Positions 1 through 10,396 of a stretch of 64,000 nt of DNA are shown here, piece after piece; position 1 is the stretch's first letter; every line of letters begins with the position of its first letter. The notes under the pieces are model-generated. The model did not search any database and was not told where the DNA came from. It saw only the letters and a list, made by a program, of their open reading frames with translations. Source of the DNA: Zea mays (Eukaryota; Streptophyta; Magnoliopsida; Poales; Poaceae); contig NC_050102.1 of assembly GCF_902167145.1 (NCBI RefSeq), positions 12,214,850 through 12,278,849 on the forward strand, written 5' to 3'. Position numbers and translations under genes: made by a program.

Positions 1-2
1 GT

Positions 3-209
3 CACCCAATCAGAGACTTCGATATTATGGCCATTCATCCAGATCACAATTCGTTCATCCTTGTTCAGCACTGGAACCAGAAACTTGTATCATATAACAT
101 GGATACTCAGGAACTGCGTGGTCTCTGCAATCTTGAAAAGGGCTATGTGGTTATTACCCCTTACATACCCTGTTTCTTGGAGTCATCTGTTCTTGCCACC
201 AAACACTGA
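3..209 (+). CDS. F-box-like protein, C-terminal end of gene (partial)
   Basis: The frame is open from the left edge of the window to TGA at 207-209 and gives 68 residues, so this is the last coding exon of a gene that begins outside. The residues (HPDHNSFILVQHW, LVSYNMDTQELRGLC, ITPYIPCFLES) resemble the C-terminus of grass F-box proteins of the F-box-associated type, where a beta-propeller-like domain ends in a similar 'LxSYxMD...' and 'PYxPxFLES' pattern. F-box proteins are usually substrate adaptors of SCF ubiquitin ligases; the F-box itself is not in view. The following bases lack transposon coding sequence for about 1.4 kb, consistent with a genic border. Family assignment is from memory of the pattern. 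Confidence 0.5.
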   Translation, partial: HPIRDFDIMAIHPDHNSFILVQHWNQKLVSYNMDTQELRGLCNLEKGYVVITPYIPCFLESSVLATKH

Positions 210-384
210 GGTTGTTGTTTCTGGGGGACTTCTCTGCATGTTCAACAAGAGCTTGATCATCCAAGTGTTGGGCAAACTAGCAGTGTGGGTAAATCTACTA
301 GAATTAGGTTGTGCAAAGTTGGATTACATGTCTTTAGGTGATCTAGTCTGATGATGCTTTAATGTCCTTTCGTAATGCTTTGAG

Positions 385-473
385 AAAGCTGTTTACAGGA
401 CAACATGGTTAGTTCCATGATATATAAGTGAAAAAGCTGTTTACAGGACAGCATGGTTAGTTCTATGATATAT
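385..473. repeat. 48-bp tandem duplication in 3' flank
   Basis: Two adjacent copies, starting at 385 and 433, match over about 41 bases with two differences (both contain gctgtttacaggaca). They lie about 175 bases beyond the stop codon, probably in the 3' untranslated or downstream region of the F-box-like gene. Confidence 0.8.
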
Positions 474-623
474 CAAATTAGATCACACTTAATTGCTGGC
501 CAATATAGTTATTAGCTTCGGTTTATATTGTGATTATTCAATATTGAATGCACACCTATGGTATTACCCTGTGTGTTCAGCTTGTTGGCTTTTCCCCTCT
601 GTTTTTTTCTTCTTAATATAATA

Positions 624-854
624 CTTCCTCTGCTCCAATTTATAATTCATTTGACTTTTTATCCTAAGTTTGACCGTTGTCTTATTAAAAAAATCATAAT
701 TATTGTTAATCTTTGACGTGATATTGTTTAGTATATAATATACTTTAAATGCGGCTTTGAATTTTTCATTTTTTTCGCAAAAAAAATTGAATAGATGGGC
801 CGGTCAAACAAGCCACAAAAAATTCAAGCGAATTATAATTTGGGATGGATTGAG
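624..854. mobile_element. Stowaway-type MITE
   Basis: A 231-bp element flanked by TA on each side (622-623 and 855-856). The left end cttcctctgctccaatttat and the right end read in reverse (ctcaatccatcccaaattat) form imperfect terminal inverted repeats of about 25 bp. A TA target and a CTCCCTCYGTYCC-like terminus are the hallmarks of Stowaway (Tc1/mariner-related) miniature elements in grasses. There is no coding capacity. Divergence between the ends suggests an old copy. Confidence 0.85.
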
Positions 855-856
855 TA

Positions 857-1664
857 ATAAGTAATTCTGCATGTTGTAAAAAATAATAAATATTCTGCAC
901 ACATAAAAAAGGGGACTAGAGCATAAATGTTGAGGTAACTTTATTTTTTAATACTACATGTCTTGTTCGCATTTTCCATCTAATTTAGGAAATTTCATTT
1001 CTGAAAACCTCCCATTTAGTACTACTTGAAGAACTGAGCACACATGTCTTGCATTTCCAATCCTGTTTCACCAACAGGAGAAGAAACGACTTTTTGAGTG
1101 TAATTGTTCTTTGAATGTAAATTTTATTGTTGAAACGATCTTTGACGCTAACTATTCTAAGCTCAGGTTTATAGTATGTAGTTGTATCTTGCTTGACTAT
1201 GTGTATTTATACTTTTCTCTGTGATGCGCAAATTCTCTGGATTCAGATACTAGAATGTGGCAGTGATGTTGTTTCACAGGATGCATCTGCCTTATGATTT
1301 GAGGGTCAAGTGGAGGAACATGAAGTAGTGGGATGTAGTCATTGTGTCATATTAAACTACTAACAATACCTTCATCTCCTTGAGTCCATCTGAAAATCTG
1401 ATGTTGTCCACATGGAACACTGATGTGGTACTAGAACATAGCCTAACTTCTATGTTGATGCTTGGTAAGAGCTCTATAAAATTTGACCCCATGCCATATA
1501 ATATAATTGTTTGAATCGACAAGTTACTGTAAAATTTATAAGAATCGTTTTCCCTTAGCTAAAGAGCTCATTATGCACCCTGTAAAATGTTATGTACACT
1601 ACATCTCTGTCGTTTTTCCATAGAATCCTATTTTATTTCCTTTTTACTGTGCCTTTGTATCTTT
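857..1664. other. AT-rich spacer, nothing recognised
   Basis: AT-rich sequence between the MITE and the first retrotransposon relic. I see no reading frame of note, no terminal repeats and no recognisable RNA gene. It may include downstream sequence of the F-box-like gene. Confidence 0.5.
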
Positions 1665-1688
1665 TTACTTAGCTAAAGTTGAGATTCA

Positions 1689-1807
1689 TGTCACCTCTAG
1701 TATAAGTCAATGTCGGATCTGCAAAAAGGATTTGATATATATTATGATGCATCTCGTTAAGGATTGGAAAAAGCACGAGTTGAACTATCCGACACATGAT
1801 CTAGAAC
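1689..1807 (+). pseudogene. Ty3/gypsy RNase H fragment (element G5)
   Basis: The translation reads [21 protein letters not shown], a stop, then after an internal deletion [12 protein letters not shown]. These match the start and middle of the gypsy RNase H domain; the G2 pol in this window has [12 protein letters not shown] and [12 protein letters not shown]. Stops at the LV* and SR* positions and a deletion of the [11 protein letters not shown] region make it a pseudogene. The fragment is cut at 1808 by the terminus of LTR G6. It is the first of three plus-strand pol pieces in the correct order (RNase H, integrase zinc finger, integrase core), which suggests one ancestral element. Confidence 0.75.
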
Positions 1808-3735
1808 TGTAAAGCCCAAAATTTGTATAAGAGAAAATAATAAAATAAAGAAAGAAAAAATAGTAAATTCAGATATATCAAATTATACTTGAGCTTTGAA
1901 TTTTGAGGACTGAATCGGAACCAAGAATTAATTTAGAAAATAAGTAATACAAAGGTTTTCTGTTCAACTAAATGATTATTCATTTCATTAAATGATACAC
2001 TATAAGCATTTATTTAAATGAGTACTAAATTTAGATGACTCAAATCTAGACTAGACTTTTTAAATTTAACTCATAAAATGGAAGCTCATGAAAATAAATA
2101 GTAGAAGATAATCCATTGATTTGTTCTCCTCATAAATTATACATACTCTTAAAATCATCTAGAAACCCTTAAATGAAAGTATACACCACGTTCTTTCAAA
2201 ATAAATAGGTAATGAATATTGATTCACTTTCAAGTAAACTACACACAAAGTGGTGTTTTATTAAGATATATCATTTACATGTACACATTACATATTTGAA
2301 AATAATTACCTAAATAGGATAATAAATGATTTTTTTAAAAAAATATAGATATCTGCATCCCATGCTGACATTTTGCTTGTGCATTCTAATTTTGAAGTTC
2401 AAACTCTACTTGAATTTGGTTTTAATTGGACAAAAATAAAAAGAAAGAGAGGGATCAACCTGCTGATTGGGCCAAAACCGACCCGCTTCATTCCTCCCAT
2501 GCGGCCCATCCCGTGGCAATCTACACGCACGGCGCACCTACCACCGACTTGTGGAGCCCACACCGTCAGCCTCTTATCGCACGCAGCGGAAACAACCAGG
2601 TCTTTCCTCTAACTGCCGCGCGGGTCCCGCTGGTTGGCTTCTCAGGGCACATGCACGCATCCTTCTCCGGTCACTTACGGGTGGGCCACCCCTGTCGGAC
2701 TTATCTCCTACCCTAGATCCGCTCGCTAAACCAAAACCAAAACGGTCGGCCGGTACTCTCGGGTTGTTGAAACCACGCACCCGCGATCCTCGCCCCGTGT
2801 ATAAAGAGGCAAGGACACCGCCCCGAAGTCGCATCTCGTGTCACCGGGACAGCTCGGTAGTCGAGGTTAGAGTTTTGGGCGGAAAACCAGAATTAAAGTT
2901 GGGTTAATCACGATAGAATATTATCTCATATGGTGTATATTAATCAATTTGTAATATAGTTTAATAATTAAATCACATAGATTTTCCATAAATCACAACT
3001 CCTTAACCATAACTCCGATTTTAGTGGTTCGCGAACCCACGATCTCGTAGCGACGTGTAGATTATTATTATGCAGTTTGTTCTTATATTTGATGTGATGT
3101 TAATTATGCATATACCATGTTTGTATGTATTGCTACGACTAGCAGTGAGGTCACGAGAATATGAAGATCATCCTGGTACCTGGAATCTCAAGTCACAGGC
3201 AAGTTGTGCCCTTGATAACTTTTAGTTATCCAATAATGTTCTATATAATCATTTTGGCATACATAGGCTTAATTATGATGGGACCCAATAGGTAACCGTA
3301 GTTTGGTTATCTTTACACCTTGTTTATCCTGAACTATTTGGGTAGTTTTTGCTGTTGCTCTATATGGTTTTGGGATTAATATTACATTATGATTATGTTC
3401 CAATTATACTGTTGTATTACTTATTGTTCATGACAAGATCATTATATTAATTGGAACAAGGAGCTTAACTTGAGAAACATGTGCCACCACAAGGGTGGAA
3501 TGGGACGCCCTTGGCTGACTAACTAGGAAAGCTAGTGGAGGACTACCTTACCCGATAGGGGCAAGGGCAGTAGGGGAGTAGGCGTGTAGGGAGGTTCTCG
3601 GGTTGATTTTGCTGCCATGGCGGTTAGACGGGGGATTTCTGCATTCTGTAGCGGGTTTTCTGAAGCTAGTGGAACTTTGTAAAGGCCTCATAGTGGATCT
3701 CTAGCCATTCACCTCAGCAGTGTCTAAGGATATGT
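1808..3735 (+). mobile_element. Gypsy LTR fragment G6 (Tekay-like, 3' truncated)
   Basis: Begins with an LTR-type terminus tgtaaagcccaaaatttgta inside G5 RNase H. From about 3120 to 3700 it is homologous to the LTR of G2 read on the minus strand: shared landmarks include gctacgactagc, cctggaatctcaagt, gatgggacccaatagg, ccacaagggtgga and gggacgcccttggctgac. G2 LTR continues about 700 bp beyond this point, so G6 lost its 3' end. G5 integrase sequence resumes at about 3739. The middle (2460-2860) is GC-rich and contains a TATA-like box. No intact terminal CA or TSD could be found. Confidence 0.7.
2800..2806 (+). promoter_or_regulatory. LTR TATA box (G6)
   Basis: The motif tataaag lies in cgtgtataaagaggcaagg at the border of a GC-rich block, at the position expected for the U3/R boundary of an LTR promoter. 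The LTR is truncated, so activity is doubtful. Confidence 0.4.
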
Positions 3736-3738
3736 GGT

Positions 3739-3862
3739 CCTGAGATAGACAGTCTCCGCGAAACCATACTGAAACAGAAGTATTGGTGGTATGACATAAA
3801 GAGAGATGTAGCCTCGCATGTAGCAGTGTGTGATTTTTGCTAGAAGGGAAAAGATGATCATA
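3739..3862 (+). pseudogene. Gypsy integrase zinc-finger fragment (G5)
   Basis: The frame from 3739 gives [12 protein letters not shown], then QKYWWYDIKRDVASHVAVCD and FC, followed by TAG at 3841. This equals the end of the spacer plus the HHCC zinc-binding N-terminus of gypsy integrase; G2 has ESLRETILK and [20 protein letters not shown]. About 18 residues between the two blocks are deleted, removing the first histidine, so the finger cannot fold. It is cut at 3863 by the terminus of LTR G7. Confidence 0.8.
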
Positions 3863-4444
3863 TGTAACACTCCAAAATCATATTTTGGTGAATTAAGAAA
3901 AATCCCTAAAGCATATTATAACAAAGTTATGAATTGAGACTATCTTCCCTATAATTTAATAAATAGTAAATATAAAATGTTGGCTATGTACTTAAACTAT
4001 AATAAATAGGATAGTGAGTTATTTCTATATAAATTACTCCTATTGGATTATATAAATATGTGAATTCCATGCTTATTAAATTTCATGCATACAAATACTT
4101 ATTTGAGCAAAGTAAATAAGGAGTAAATAAGTGTAAAATATTTGCTGTTTTGATTCGGCATATAAATATGGTTTCAAAATTTAAAATCAGATTTGAATTG
4201 GGATAGTTAAATCTGGAAATAAAAAGCAGAAAAATAGAATAGCAAATAAAAGGCTTACCTATTCGGCCACTTAAGAAACACAACTCACGTGAGTTTTTCC
4301 TCCTATTTTTTATTCCACTTGTCGGATCTTACATCACCGTTACATCATCCATGACATCACCTATCCTTTGCTATTCGTTACAAACTAACCACCGTAGTTA
4401 TTGTAACCGCCCGGACAAACTTCTCACCTGCGCAATGGATTTGG

Positions 4445-4604
4445 TTTCGAGTTTGTTAGAGTTCCTAATAGATAGAATAGGATTGTAACAGATAAGTACC
4501 AGATTAGATCTATCATGTAATAGATTTGATTTCGAGTTTGTTAGAGTTCCTAATATATAGCATATGATTTTAACAGATAAGTACTAGATTAGATCTATTA
4601 TGTA
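4445..4604. repeat. 85-bp tandem duplication upstream of LTR TATA
   Basis: Two copies at 4445 and 4530 (85-bp period) share tttcgagtttgttagagttc and gattagatctat with scattered differences. The array ends about 20 bp upstream of the TATA box at 4623, so it is in the U3 promoter-proximal region of LTR G7. Confidence 0.85.
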
Positions 4605-4622
4605 ACCACCCACCTCCCAGCC

Positions 4623-4630
4623 TATATAAA
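4623..4630 (+). promoter_or_regulatory. LTR TATA box (G7)
   Basis: Tatataaa in cagcctatataaatccatg, followed by a CA-rich stretch and a C/T-rich leader, typical of a grass LTR promoter. Confidence 0.5.
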
Positions 4631-5719
4631 TCCATGCCACCATAACACCTCAAGCCATCAATCAAAGACTCATCTCATCCATAGCCTCGCAGCAGCCACT
4701 GCTCGCCGGTGGGCCTGCCACCGCGGATAGGATATCGCAGCCCCGTTCCAGCGTAAACAAGATCGTGCGAGGGAGAAACAACCCTGTCCATCGATCCGTT
4801 GATGAGCGCTCGCGATTGAATCTCAAATACCCCATCGTGATCGAAAACAGTAGTCGTTGATCTCAGATCTGTTGGCCGAGATCAGATCGCGAGATCCTTT
4901 AATCTCGGGCGTTGATTTTAGATCGGACCGCTGTGATAGAATACCTGTTCAGGTGAGATAAGTCTCTGATCCCTGTCGTCAGATTTGGATCCCACGACTA
5001 GCAATCCACCGTACCCCTTCGCCATGTCCATCTTTATAAAGAGACCATCTAGTTTCCCAAAACTAACCCGTAGTCCACTCATGCACAAAGAACCTTACAT
5101 GTGAGTCCTGTTTTTAATAGATTAGCCCCTCCTTTTCTAGGGAATTATGGTCGTCGTCCATTAGGGGATATGATCTATATAATATAAGTCGAAATTATAT
5201 TTCTAATATGAAAATAATTCTAGAAAATTTAAAATTCATATCTTTCTCGTTTTAACTCCGTTTTGGCCCGTTCCAATTGTGTTAGCTTCATAATAAAATT
5301 GTCTACATAGTAACAACCATGTTTATAACATAACACCTACATTTAGAACTAATATGATTAACCCATGTTTATTGGATTAACTTGTCTAAGTTAATAATTG
5401 GAATTAGGTCATCTATAAGTTGACTAGAATGTGAACTAGTGGCCGCTTGAATTAAAAGTTGGATGGAGTTAGTTACCTTTTTATCACATGCTTTATGTTA
5501 ATCCACATAGAACATAATCCTCATATATAATCACATAGGTCTTCTGAAAATCATATCTTTTTCACCATAACTTCGATTTTAGTGATTCTCGAACCTACGC
5601 TCTTGTAGCAGCACATAGAATATTCTTACATTGTCTGTTCTCATATTTAATGTACTATTATTTTTAAGTACTTTTTGTCTATTTGTATGTGTTGCTACGA
5701 GTAGCAGTGAGGTTACGAT

Positions 5720-5944
5720 AGTATGGATACAAAGCTAAACTTTAGCTCAGCCTACCATCTCCAAACAAATGGCCAAACCGAAAGGACCAATCAAGTGTTG
5801 GAGGATATGTTGAGATCTTGTGCTCTTAAACATGGTGGCAGTTGGGATAAGAGTTTACCCTATGCAGAGTTTTCCTATAATAACAGTTATCAGACTGGTT
5901 TAAAGATGTCCCCATTTGAAGCATTGTACGGAAGAGAATGTAGA
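5720..5944 (+). pseudogene. Gypsy integrase core fragment (G5)
   Basis: An open frame from the ATG at 5723 reads DTKLNFSSAYHLQTNGQTER, then TNQVLEDMLRSCALKHGG, WDKSLPYAEFSYNNSY and MSPFEALYGRECR. This is the C-terminal third of the gypsy integrase catalytic core, including the catalytic glutamate in GQTERTNQ. The usual AYHPQTDGQTER has changed to AYHLQTNGQTER. The frame stops being integrase at 5945, where a minus-strand LTR terminus (G4) cuts in; the last five bases gtaga are the candidate TSD. It is the third ordered scrap of element G5. Confidence 0.85.
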
Positions 5945-6574
5945 TGTCACACCCGAGTTTCAGGGGCACCAAGACCCGGGCGCGAACATAATCACCAGGT
6001 GTGTTGGGACCAAGTCTCACACATATGATGAATCATGGTACAGAAACGAATGTCACAACTTTTCTATATAATAGGAGTTCTGTACAAAATAAATAAATAG
6101 ATAATTACATCATAAGGAGACAACGATCCAGCAACCCAAAGTTGACTGGGAGATGACGGCCTAGATGTGAATCATCTAGGCCCCTTAGTGATGTTTTGGT
6201 AATTAATGACAACTGTTTGTGGACTAACGGTTCTTGGAGAAACAAGAATGCAGGGTTGGACCACATAAAACAGGAAATCTCGGAGATTTATAAGCATCGG
6301 TTGTGGATCAAGTGAAGGCAAAGGTATAACATAGGTTTTGTTTTTGCCGGTCTTCAGGAGTTTAGAGAAGATACTTGATCGAATTAGTAGGTTAGATAGC
6401 CGTACTATTAAGAGGGGTCAATGACTTTGATCTGTGTAAAACTTAGTGCCTCATAGAGCATCTAGTGGTTGCATTTGCATGAGGACTAACATCGCTTCAA
6501 AATTCATGAGTTAAAAATCCTTTCAAAAGCTTGTTTGAAAAGTGCAAAGTCTTGGGATGCACGGACTATCTGGG

Positions 6575-7085
6575 CCTTGAGGGCGGACCGTCTGCGATCC
6601 TCCAGTGGGGTCCGAAGTCTGTTCACTTCGGACAGGTCCTGTTCATTTGTACTATGGACCGTCTGGGCTTTGGGGCCGGACCGTCCGCAGTCCTGGCCAG
6701 AGGAGGCTGCTCTCGGCACAATCCCTGAATTATAGTGCGGACAGTCTGGCCTTGATGGGCGGACCATTCGCAGGTGCCAAATTTGGTTTGGGCAGGGACT
6801 GTGTGGTTTTTGGGATTTGTACTACAGACTTTCCGGAGGATAAGTCCGGACAATACTGTCTCCCAGGTCTCGGACCATCCAGCCTTGTAGGCGGACGGTC
6901 CGCATGTGTTAACTCCACTTGGTCTGAGCTCTGGTGCTCCAAGTTGCCAGGTCGCGGATGGTCCGGCCAAGGTGGGTGGACTGTCTGGACCTTACTTTTC
7001 TGACAGCTCTGACAGATTTCAAACGAGAAAAGTAGTCGTTATGTGTACGACGAACCGTCCGGCCCTAGGGCGCGGACCGTCCGCG
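6575..7085. repeat. Array of CGGACCGTCCG palindromes in Sirevirus LTR
   Basis: At least ten exact or near copies of the self-complementary core cggaccgtccg occur here (for example ggcggaccgtctgcg, gccggaccgtccgcag, ggcggacggtccgcatg, gcgcggaccgtccgcgtg). Many are in pairs about 25-30 bp apart. The array lies directly upstream of the TATA box at 7138. Redundant palindromes upstream of the promoter are a known feature of Sirevirus LTRs; binding factors are not known from sequence. Confidence 0.8.
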
Positions 7086-7137
7086 TGTGCGCAGAACATG
7101 TGTCTTTTGCTCATAACGGTTGGATTTGAGTGGGGGG

Positions 7138-7147
7138 CTATAAATAG
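7138..7147 (+). promoter_or_regulatory. TATA box of solo LTR
   Basis: Ctataaatag in ggggctataaatagaagg, downstream of the palindrome array, matches the strong TATA context of Opie/Ji-like LTRs. Confidence 0.7.
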
Positions 7148-9032
7148 AAGGGGAGCTCATGTGTGAGGTCTCTCTTGGCCATTCCTTGCACACATTGAGC
7201 TCATTTGTGATCCTCCAACTCACTCTCTCACACACTTTGCTTGAGATTGCATTCTAGTAAGAGATTGAGTGTTTCTAGTGCATTTTCATCCATTGGTGAT
7301 TCTTGAGGCACTAGGTGGTACACCGAGCAAGCGTCATCGGCTTGTTACTCTTGGAGGTTGCCACCTCCTAGATGGCTCGGGATATTGTCTCCGTCGAGCT
7401 CTGCAAGAAGATTATGGAGAAGTCGTTGTGTTGATTGTGAGGGGTCCGCGCCTACCTCGCCGGAGCGGCAAAGTTGACACTAGTAGAATCGAGGTATTGA
7501 GTGATTTCTTGTCCACTTGGCTCAAAGATCAAGCCGTGTCTTGATAGAGGAGCAAGTGAGAGCTTGAAGTCCACCTCAACGTGGATTAGGGGTGATCGAC
7601 AAATCACCGATACCACGGGATAAAATCTGGTGTCTTTATTTTCTTGCATTACTTATTGCCGTGCAAGTGATTAGTATTTTGCATATTGTTCATCAAGTAT
7701 TCAATCACCTTAGCTGATTCTCATAGATTGTTTACTTGTTATCACTAGAGAATTTATTTCTCTTGTTATATTGATTAAATTTCCCTAGTGTTTTTTATTT
7801 TAGTCAAAACCATCTATTCACCCCCCTCTAGCCGGTGTCCTAGATCCTACACTAGACCACTCACAGACTCGTCACAGCATCCTCCATGCGCCTCATCCTG
7901 CGGTACCTGTTCTTGACCTGTGGGGGTGTGAGACAGCAAGGGTGAGCTCACATACGTTCATCGCTCAACAAGTTGTGGAGAATAATGTGCATAAACTCAC
8001 CAAAGGTAAAAGCTCATGTAAAGTGTAAGGCTTACCAAAGAGGATGGCTAAAGCTAAGCATTGCTTCTAAAGTTGGTCAAAATTTTATTAGCAATTACTA
8101 AGTATAAGTAGATACCAACCCAAATAAGTAGTAGATCAAAATTGATAACAACACCCACAATGCAATGCATATGACAAATTAAGTTTAATTCCATAAGTTA
8201 ATCATGTGAGTGTCCGAACCGCTCATGACCGTGAGCACGGCTGATATACCAGTTTTACACTCTACAGAGGTTGCACGTCTTTACCCACAAGTCATGTTAC
8301 CCATCTGCCAAGTGGTCATGAATCCCATACACCTCTACCAAGGAGGCGAGGTAGGGAAACACTACGAGACCTTTACAAAGTTCCACTAGCTTCAGAAAAC
8401 CCGCTACAGTTCTAGGAAGCTCCAATGCAGGGACCCCTCGCGTGACCGTCATCACAGCAAAATTGAAAGGGAAATAGCCTCAACATTTCCTATAATCGAT
8501 TTTGGTGTTTGACGACCATCACAAACCTTATGATTTAACTTGTTTGCCTAGTTGATCATTTCTCAGGTGCATAAGTTCATCTACAACTATTCTAAGTCGA
8601 CTGTCTGGAATGGAAAAACACCTATGCGCGGACCGTTTGGGCCCTTGCGGCAGACCGTTCGCGACACTAGGGTGAGCCTCGGACAGGAACACTGCAAAAA
8701 CACAAGTTAACACTACGGACCGTCCGATGGAGAAGCAAGCACCGTCCGAGACCAAACGCAGACCGTCTAGTAGGTGAAAAACCAGAAAAACCCGAAGGTG
8801 ATGGGTTTGGTAAAATGTATTTTTAGTGTCCTCGCGGATCATCCGGGGTGCACGGCCGGACCATCCGCGACTGCTTTATCTGACATCTGACGACGCATTA
8901 AATGCTCTATAGCCGTTACTGCTGACTATTGTGATTTCAGTCGTTGATGTGCAGGGGCAAACCATCCGGACCAGGGGCGCGGACCGTCCACGGTCAGCAG
9001 GAAAGGAGCAACGGCTAGGAAGTGGTTGGAGC

Positions 9033-9042
9033 CTATAAATAC
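9033..9042 (+). promoter_or_regulatory. TATA box of C1 5' LTR
   Basis: Ctataaatac in gagcctataaatacaacccc. U3 is about 570 bp and R-U5 the remaining 680 bp of the LTR. Confidence 0.7.
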
Positions 9043-9713
9043 AACCCCAACCACCTCCATTTTCTACACCCAAGCACTCCACTCATACACATTCAATACA
9101 AGAGCTAGCAATTCATTCTAAGACACAATCAAAGCTTTAAATCTCTCCAAGTTCCACAATTGAGACAAGTGATCATTAGTGATTAGTGACTTGAGAGAGA
9201 GTGATTCGTGTTTCATTTGTTGCTCTTGTTGCTTGGTTTTCTTAATAGTGCTTTCTTCATCTCTCTCTAAACTCTCTAAGTGTTTTGTAAAGCTTGTAAG
9301 AGACACCTAATTATGTGGTGATCCTTGCGGGGTCTTAGTGACCCGTGAGATTAAGAAGAAGCACTCAACCGGTCTAAGTGACCGATTGAGAGAGGGAAAG
9401 GGTTGAAATATACCTGGCCTTTGTGGCCTCTTCAACGGGGACTAGGTTCTTTGGAATCGAACCTCGGTAAAACAAATCACCGTGTTCACTCGTCAATCAC
9501 TTGATTTGTTTTTCCCTCTCTAAAAGTTCCCTTGCTCATATTGATTTGAGTTTGCTCCCAAAGGTCATCCGCATTGATTGAGCAACTCTAAGCAAGGAGA
9601 ACTATCTTCCGCACTCCAATTTAATTCTAACGCTAACCCCAGCCTTAGTGCAAGTTTAAGTTTATAAATTTCAGGTTTCGCCTATTCACCCCCCCCTCTA
9701 GGCGACTATCAAT

Positions 9714-9725
9714 TGGTATCGGAGC
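9714..9725 (+). other. C1 primer-binding site (initiator tRNA-Met)
   Basis: Tggtatcggagc, two bases after the LTR 3' end, matches 11 of 12 bases of the usual initiator methionine tRNA site tggtatcagagc. Confidence 0.85.
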
Positions 9726-9760
9726 CAGTGCTTCATTAAGAGCCTAACCAACTCGAAGTG

Positions 9761-10396
9761 ATGTCTGGAGATCACGCCAAGAGGGAGATCATGACCGGCA
9801 AAAAGCCCGCAAGCTCGAGGAGGACTCTATCGAGAGAGTCCGGCAACAAATACAAGGAGGAATCCTCTTCCTCCATCAAGTCACATCGGAAGGGTGACAA
9901 GAAGAAGAAGAAGATGAAGAAGGTGGTCTACTACGAGACCGACTCTTCGTCACCCTCCACATCCGGCTCTGAATAGTCCACTACTTCTAAGCGCCATGAG
10001 CGCAAGACGTGTAGTAAGATGCCCCTACTCTATCCATGTATTTCAAAACACACTCCATTACTTTCTGTACCCCTAGGCAAACCACCATATTTTGATGGTG
10101 AGGATTATTGTATGTGGAGTGATAAAATGAGGCACCATCTAACCTCACTCCACAGAAGTATTTGGGATATTGTTGAGTTTGGAGCACAGGCACCAAAGGT
10201 GGGGGACAAGGACTACGACTCGGATGAGGCCGCCCAAATACGACACTTTAACTCCCAAGCAACTTCTATACTCCTCGCCTCTTTATGTCGAGAGGAGTAT
10301 AATAAGGTGCAAGGGTTAAAAAGCGCCAAAGAAATTTGGGACATCCTCAAAACCGCGCACGAAGGGGACGAGGTGACCAAGATCACCAAGCGCGAG
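9761..10396 (+). pseudogene. Sirevirus C1 gag, N-terminal part, interrupted
   Basis: Starts at ATG 9761 (MSGDHAKREIMTGKKPAS), 36 bases after the primer-binding site; an in-frame ATG at 9758 is an alternative. A Lys-rich stretch (KGDKKKKKMKKVVYYETD) is followed by an in-frame TAG at 9974-9976. The same frame then continues with the copia gag core (GKPPYFDGEDYCMWSDKM, LHRSIWDIVEFGAQ, HFNSQATSILLASLCREEYN, AKEIWDILKTAHEGDEVTK), a UBN2/DUF4219-like capsid domain. It is cut in the KITKRE motif at 10397 by the G1 LTR, so the zinc knuckle is absent here. The stop and the insertion make it non-functional. Confidence 0.85.

Larger units (their letters stand above)
3863..5719 (+). mobile_element. Gypsy LTR fragment G7 (5' portion)
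   Basis: Starts with tgtaacactccaaaatcata, an LTR-like terminus, directly inside the G5 integrase zinc finger. The integrase core resumes at 5720. The last part (gttgctacgagtagcagtgagg) aligns with the G6 and G2 LTR family, which extends well beyond this point, so the 3' portion is missing. A palindrome ccaaaat-cat-attttgg sits at the terminus. It also holds an 85-bp tandem duplication and a TATA box. No coding sequence is seen. Confidence 0.65.
6166..7851 (+). mobile_element. Solo LTR of a Sirevirus-type copia element
   Basis: A 1,686-bp unit starting tgtgaatcatctaggccc and ending ctagccggtgtcctagatcctaca without internal domain. It is flanked by the perfect 5-bp TSD ctaga at 6161-6165 and 7852-7856. 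The end with attcacccccctctag is the signature of Sirevirus (Ty1/copia) LTR 3' termini in grasses. It has its own TATA box and an array of GGACCGTCC palindromes. A solo LTR with intact TSD indicates recombination between the two LTRs of one complete element. Confidence 0.9.
5945..8462 (-). mobile_element. Gypsy LTR G4, 3' part, minus strand, interrupted
   Basis: Begins at 5945 with tgtcacacccgagtttcagg, the reverse complement of an LTR 3' end. It resumes after the solo LTR at 7857 and runs to 8462. Segment 7900-8450 closely parallels the G2 LTR at 54810-55360 (gtgtgagacagcaagggtga, gctcaacaagttgtgg, tttacccacaagtcatgtta), so it is the same LTR family in minus orientation. It is cut at 8463 by Sirevirus C1; the rest should lie beyond the window. 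Confidence 0.75.
8463..10396 (+). mobile_element. Sirevirus C1 (Ty1/copia), left part
   Basis: A plus-strand Sirevirus. Its 5' LTR is 8463-9711 (1,249 bp, from tgaaagggaaatagcctc to ctctaggcgactatca), followed by a two-base spacer, the primer-binding site at 9714 and gag from 9761. The LTR has a TATA box at 9033 and a palindrome array like the solo LTR (gcggaccgttt, cggaccgtccgatgg, gcggaccgtccacgg). C1 inserted into LTR G4 at 8463 and was itself broken at 10397 by G1. Pol and the 3' LTR must lie to the right of the window. Confidence 0.9.
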
